A stretch of 64,000 bases of DNA, taken from positions 62,001-126,000 of the forward strand of contig NZ_VHIP01000013.1 in NCBI RefSeq assembly GCF_006494365.1, in the 5' to 3' direction. Below are positions 61,188-64,000 of this stretch, in pieces. The first letter of the stretch is position 1. Each line of letters starts with the position of its first letter. Source of the DNA: Aestuariibacter sp. GS-14 (GTDB lineage: Bacteria > Pseudomonadota > Gammaproteobacteria > Enterobacterales > Alteromonadaceae). The notes under the pieces were generated by a model. That model worked only from the letters and a program-made list of their open reading frames with translations. It made no database searches and was not told the DNA's origin. Position numbers and translations under genes: made by a program.

Positions 61188-62880
61188 GATCGTTCTCCGC
61201 GTTGTCGTCTTGGCTCACTTGTTTAGCCGGTGAAGCACTGGTAATTTCCAATGTGTCGTGGAGATTTAAGATACCGTCAAACTCCCCTTCTACTGGTGTA
61301 TTAGTGAAATACAACACCGTCCAGTTCATGCTGTAAATTCGCCGTAGTAGGCGGGCCTTCAGCTCGTTGGGAATGGCGTCGAAGTGCTGATTAATCAGCA
61401 GTACCTGAGGGCCGGATAATATCGCAGCAGCCAGTTTTAGTAACAAAAACTCTAACGGCTGTAACGGTGTACCCAAATTCGCTATCCGCGTACCAAGTTT
61501 ATCGGGAAGCGCGTCAATAACAGCTGTAAGTTCAACCATCTCAAGCGCTTCGCTGATTTTTGCAAAGGTAACACCGGGCGCTGATAATTTTAAAAATTGT
61601 TCAATGGTGCACTCAACAATCAACGAGCGATCCAGTGCATAAACTGCCTGACGTAATTCGTATTTGTCATAATCAAACAAATTGTGCTCGCCCAGCGTAA
61701 TATCGCCCCGAATGGGTTTATCAAAACGCTTTAAAAAACTACCTAGCTGTTTCTGTACCCAGCTTTTCCGCGTTGTAATGAAGTACTTTTTGCCGGCCTG
61801 TACGGTAAAATCAATATAGCAGGCATCTTGCTGATGCCGCATGGTTACACGCTTGAATTCCAGTTTAGAACCGTTAGGAACTAGGCTTCCCTCTTCCTCG
61901 TGCAAAGCCTCCTGAGGAATAGACAAGGCGCCACCAATTTTCTCAGACGCTCCGTACAGCTCGTAGTAGAGTTTCAGGTACTGTGAAAAGCGCGACAGCC
62001 CGAAAAACACCGCAGACATAATTAACTCAGCCGCAACCAACTGACCAATTGAGAGCTGTCCGATTACCACCAGATACCCGCCTATACCCAGTAGCGAGGC
62101 GCTGGCTACAGCGTACAGCAGCAGAAAGGTAACGGCTTGCCTAAAGGTAAAGTGAAAGTGTGCTTTGTGCTTTTTAACATAGGATGCAATGTAGTGCTCG
62201 GTATTGCGACCCGCATAATCCAAATGATCAGCTGACTTAAAAAATTCATGGGCACTGGCCATATCGTTCAACCATTTTGCCGAATCATACTTCGACTGTG
62301 ATAATTTAACCGCGGTGCGCTTGGCCTGGTTACCCCATAATTTCCAGATCGCATACATCATAAGTATGATCAGCAGGTTAAACATCAGCAAAAAGGGATG
62401 GTAAAACGACACCAGTGTGAAACCCACCACCAGTTGAAGAACCAGCGCAAAACCGTCTACCATGAGCGACGGCACGTTTTTCTGAAACGTCATAATATCG
62501 AAGTAACGCTGCGTAATAGTGGTGTTGCGCTGACCATCAAAGAAACTCTGTGGAGCCATCATAGTTTTGGCTGCAAGTTGTGACATTAACCGCACATATA
62601 CTTTTCGCTCGTAATGCTCCATCACCCGCATTCGCATCGCACTTAGCAAGCCAGAAATCACTAACGTAAACAGCAATACCAAAGACAAGATAACCACCGC
62701 CCGTACTGAGCCGATATTGGCAATACTGTTTATCAGCGTCTGAACTGCAATGGGCACCGCAAGTGTAAGAAAGCTGATTGCAACACCGTAGGCTATGGCA
62801 ACATTGAAAAAGCCAAGTTCAGGTTTGAGTAACGCGACCAGGTGCTGCTTTATTGCTCGTAAATCAATGGATTTTTCCAT
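61180..62880 (-). CDS. ABC exporter with fully degenerate ATPase domain
   Basis: The 566-residue protein has the six-helix type-I ABC exporter membrane domain (about residues 25-310) and an NBD-sized C-terminal domain (about 335-550). Every ATPase motif is lost. The Walker A place reads TTRKSWVQKQ (no GxxGxGKS/T), the Q-loop glutamine is gone, the signature place reads LQPLEFLLL, Walker B reads VLLINQHFDAI, and the H-loop reads YFTNTPVEG. The reading frame is intact, so this is a preserved pseudo-ATPase rather than a decayed gene. The ATG at 62880 was chosen over a GTG at 62904. It is the first gene of the exporter operon. Confidence 0.88.
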   Translation of the reverse strand: MEKSIDLRAIKQHLVALLKPELGFFNVAIAYGVAISFLTLAVPIAVQTLINSIANIGSVRAVVILSLVLLFTLVISGLLSAMRMRVMEHYERKVYVRLMSQLAAKTMMAPQSFFDGQRNTTITQRYFDIMTFQKNVPSLMVDGFALVLQLVVGFTLVSFYHPFLLMFNLLIILMMYAIWKLWGNQAKRTAVKLSQSKYDSAKWLNDMASAHEFFKSADHLDYAGRNTEHYIASYVKKHKAHFHFTFRQAVTFLLLYAVASASLLGIGGYLVVIGQLSIGQLVAAELIMSAVFFGLSRFSQYLKLYYELYGASEKIGGALSIPQEALHEEEGSLVPNGSKLEFKRVTMRHQQDACYIDFTVQAGKKYFITTRKSWVQKQLGSFLKRFDKPIRGDITLGEHNLFDYDKYELRQAVYALDRSLIVECTIEQFLKLSAPGVTFAKISEALEMVELTAVIDALPDKLGTRIANLGTPLQPLEFLLLKLAAAILSGPQVLLINQHFDAIPNELKARLLRRIYSMNWTVLYFTNTPVEGEFDGILNLHDTLEITSASPAKQVSQDDNAENDHE

Positions 62881-62984
62881 TTGAATGATTTCACTCCATA
62901 TCACAATGAGTTGCTACTTTACCTAAACAACAAGTAAGATAAAAACTGATATTTCCTTACTTGTTCATCGAATAATTCTACGTT

Positions 62985-63878
62985 ATGTATAATCTTAACT
63001 TTCGTCACCTCTATTATTTTTATCTGGTTGCAAGAGAAGGCAATATTGTAAACGCTGCCAAACTTTTGCATGTAACGCCGCAAACGGTAAGCGGGCAGCT
63101 AACTACCTTTGAATCACAAATTGGCTGCCAGTTGTTCGACCGCATCAATAAGCGCTTGTATCTAAACAGCAAAGGCAAAGCAGTGTTTGAACATGCAAGT
63201 GAAATATTCCATCGAGGCAATTTGCTTACCGACATCATTCGCAACGATCACGAAGCAAGCCAGCAATCGTTTGCCATAGGGATCACTGATGCTATTCCCA
63301 AGGTACTGGCTTATGATTTTTTTGCCAATACCATGCGTGAATATCCACACATAAAATTTCAGTTCAGAGAAGGCAGCTTTGATACGTTGCTGAGCGAGCT
63401 GGCAGTCAACCACATCGATTTGGTTATTGCCGATCGCGGCATTGCGCCGGGTACCCAGGTGAGCGCCAACAGTTATTTTTTAGGGGAGTCTCATCTGGCC
63501 TTTTTCTCTTCCGACCCCGATATAGCCAAAGGATCCGGATTCCCAGCTTGTCTTGATAATCGAAATTTATTGCTTCCGGGAATCAAATCAGGCATCACTC
63601 TGGGCCTGACAACCTGGTTCGAAAGCCAGCACATCTTTCCCCATGTCGTAGCCGAGTTCGACGACAGCGCTTTACTGAAATTATTTGGTAGCGAAGGTTT
63701 TGGTGTTTTCTGCGCGCCGTCAGCAATAGCAGAACATGTAGAGCAACAATACCAGGTAATAAAGTGTGGTGAAGTACCTGAAATAAAAGAACGCTTTTAT
63801 GCCCTCACCGGTAAGAGCCAGGCACAGCATGGAATTGTTAAAGCGGTATTGAACGATGCAAGAGCGCTGCTGGTGTGA
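62985..63878 (+). CDS. LysR-family regulator, NhaR-like
   Basis: The 297-residue regulator has a helix-turn-helix (FRHLYYFYLVAREGNIVNAA, then KLLHVTPQTVSGQLTTFE) and a LysR substrate-binding domain. FNLRHLYYF-type starts and the segment VTPQTVSGQL mark the NhaR subgroup, which responds to sodium and pH in E. coli. It is divergent from the exporter operon with only 104 bases between the starts, so it is the likely regulator of that operon; the ligand is unknown. Confidence 0.9.
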   Translation: MYNLNFRHLYYFYLVAREGNIVNAAKLLHVTPQTVSGQLTTFESQIGCQLFDRINKRLYLNSKGKAVFEHASEIFHRGNLLTDIIRNDHEASQQSFAIGITDAIPKVLAYDFFANTMREYPHIKFQFREGSFDTLLSELAVNHIDLVIADRGIAPGTQVSANSYFLGESHLAFFSSDPDIAKGSGFPACLDNRNLLLPGIKSGITLGLTTWFESQHIFPHVVAEFDDSALLKLFGSEGFGVFCAPSAIAEHVEQQYQVIKCGEVPEIKERFYALTGKSQAQHGIVKAVLNDARALLV

Positions 63879-64000
63879 TGAAACGCTGTCTACACAGGCT
63901 CTTGAAAATAAGTCAAAAGCGTTAAATAATCGTTAAACGACATGGAATGTTAAGTTAGGCAGTTTTAGCTGTGCGCTTCGTGTTGTATTTATAACAACAA
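63879..64000. other. Intergenic sequence at the right end
   Basis: The 122 bases after the LysR-type gene show no open frame, hairpin with U-run or recognisable RNA. The next gene lies beyond the window. Confidence 0.5.

Overview
The window is a continuous piece of a gammaproteobacterial chromosome. Gene content and order point to the Alteromonadales (Alteromonadaceae-like): seqA next to pgm, the order yffB-dapE, an M15 peptidase and a DUF2897 protein after dapE, astE, c-di-GMP proteins and moderate GC. The taxonomic call is inference from gene families; no rRNA is present.

Layout. Bases 1-11046 hold a purine-catabolism island: the 3' part of an NCS2/AzgA-type purine permease, puuE under a RutR-like TetR regulator (minus strand), and a divergent, tightly overlapping seven-gene operon xdhA-xdhB-xdhC-uraD-uraH-guaD-puuD. 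Together these take guanine through xanthine, urate, hydroxyisourate and OHCU to allantoin and allantoate. RutR-type palindromes lie in the divergent promoter region. Bases 11110-16407 hold a signalling group: a PAS-PAS-GGDEF cyclase, a GAF histidine kinase and a FIST-domain sensor (the arrangement of NosP/NahK nitric-oxide sensing), plus a divergent receiver-HDOD protein.

Bases 16408-34211 are a nitrate/nitrite assimilation island in three minus-strand units: nrtA-nrtB-nrtC/D-porin-mobA; nirB-nirD-nasA-cobA-ybiB; and nirC-PP2C/kinase. The NIT-ANTAR antiterminator gene nasR is divergent from the third. Each unit starts with an intrinsic terminator whose 5' arm is shared with a small hairpin carrying an ANTAR-type hexaloop (A at 1, G at 4). 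Upstream of each is a sigma-54-like -24 element and NtrC-like 17-mers at enhancer distance. The sequence therefore suggests nitrogen limitation (NtrC) plus nitrate/nitrite (NasR) double control of all three units.

Bases 34336-40803 are an unusual four-gene exported operon: a PL22/TolB-like propeller, a DUF1587/1592/1588/1585 cytochrome-c-like lipoprotein, a Tat-exported DUF1552 protein and an ankyrin lipoprotein. A tRNA-Val(GAC), a patatin and a catalytically dead PTS EIIA-like protein follow. Bases 43244-48844 are housekeeping genes (yffB-dapE-M15-DUF2897; astE-HIT-ybjQ; a GGDEF/EAL protein). Then come glgP, pgm, seqA, a MITE-like palindrome and the moxR-DUF58-tgpA triad. The right end carries a TolC-HlyD-ABC export operon in which every ATPase motif of the ABC subunit has been lost, with a divergent LysR/NhaR-type regulator.

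The strongest candidates for something not already described are the pseudo-ABC exporter, the DUF1592/DUF1552/ankyrin operon and the EIIA-like pseudoenzyme. The NasR/NtrC circuit is the best-supported regulatory finding. No CRISPR array, complete insertion sequence, prophage or rRNA was seen.
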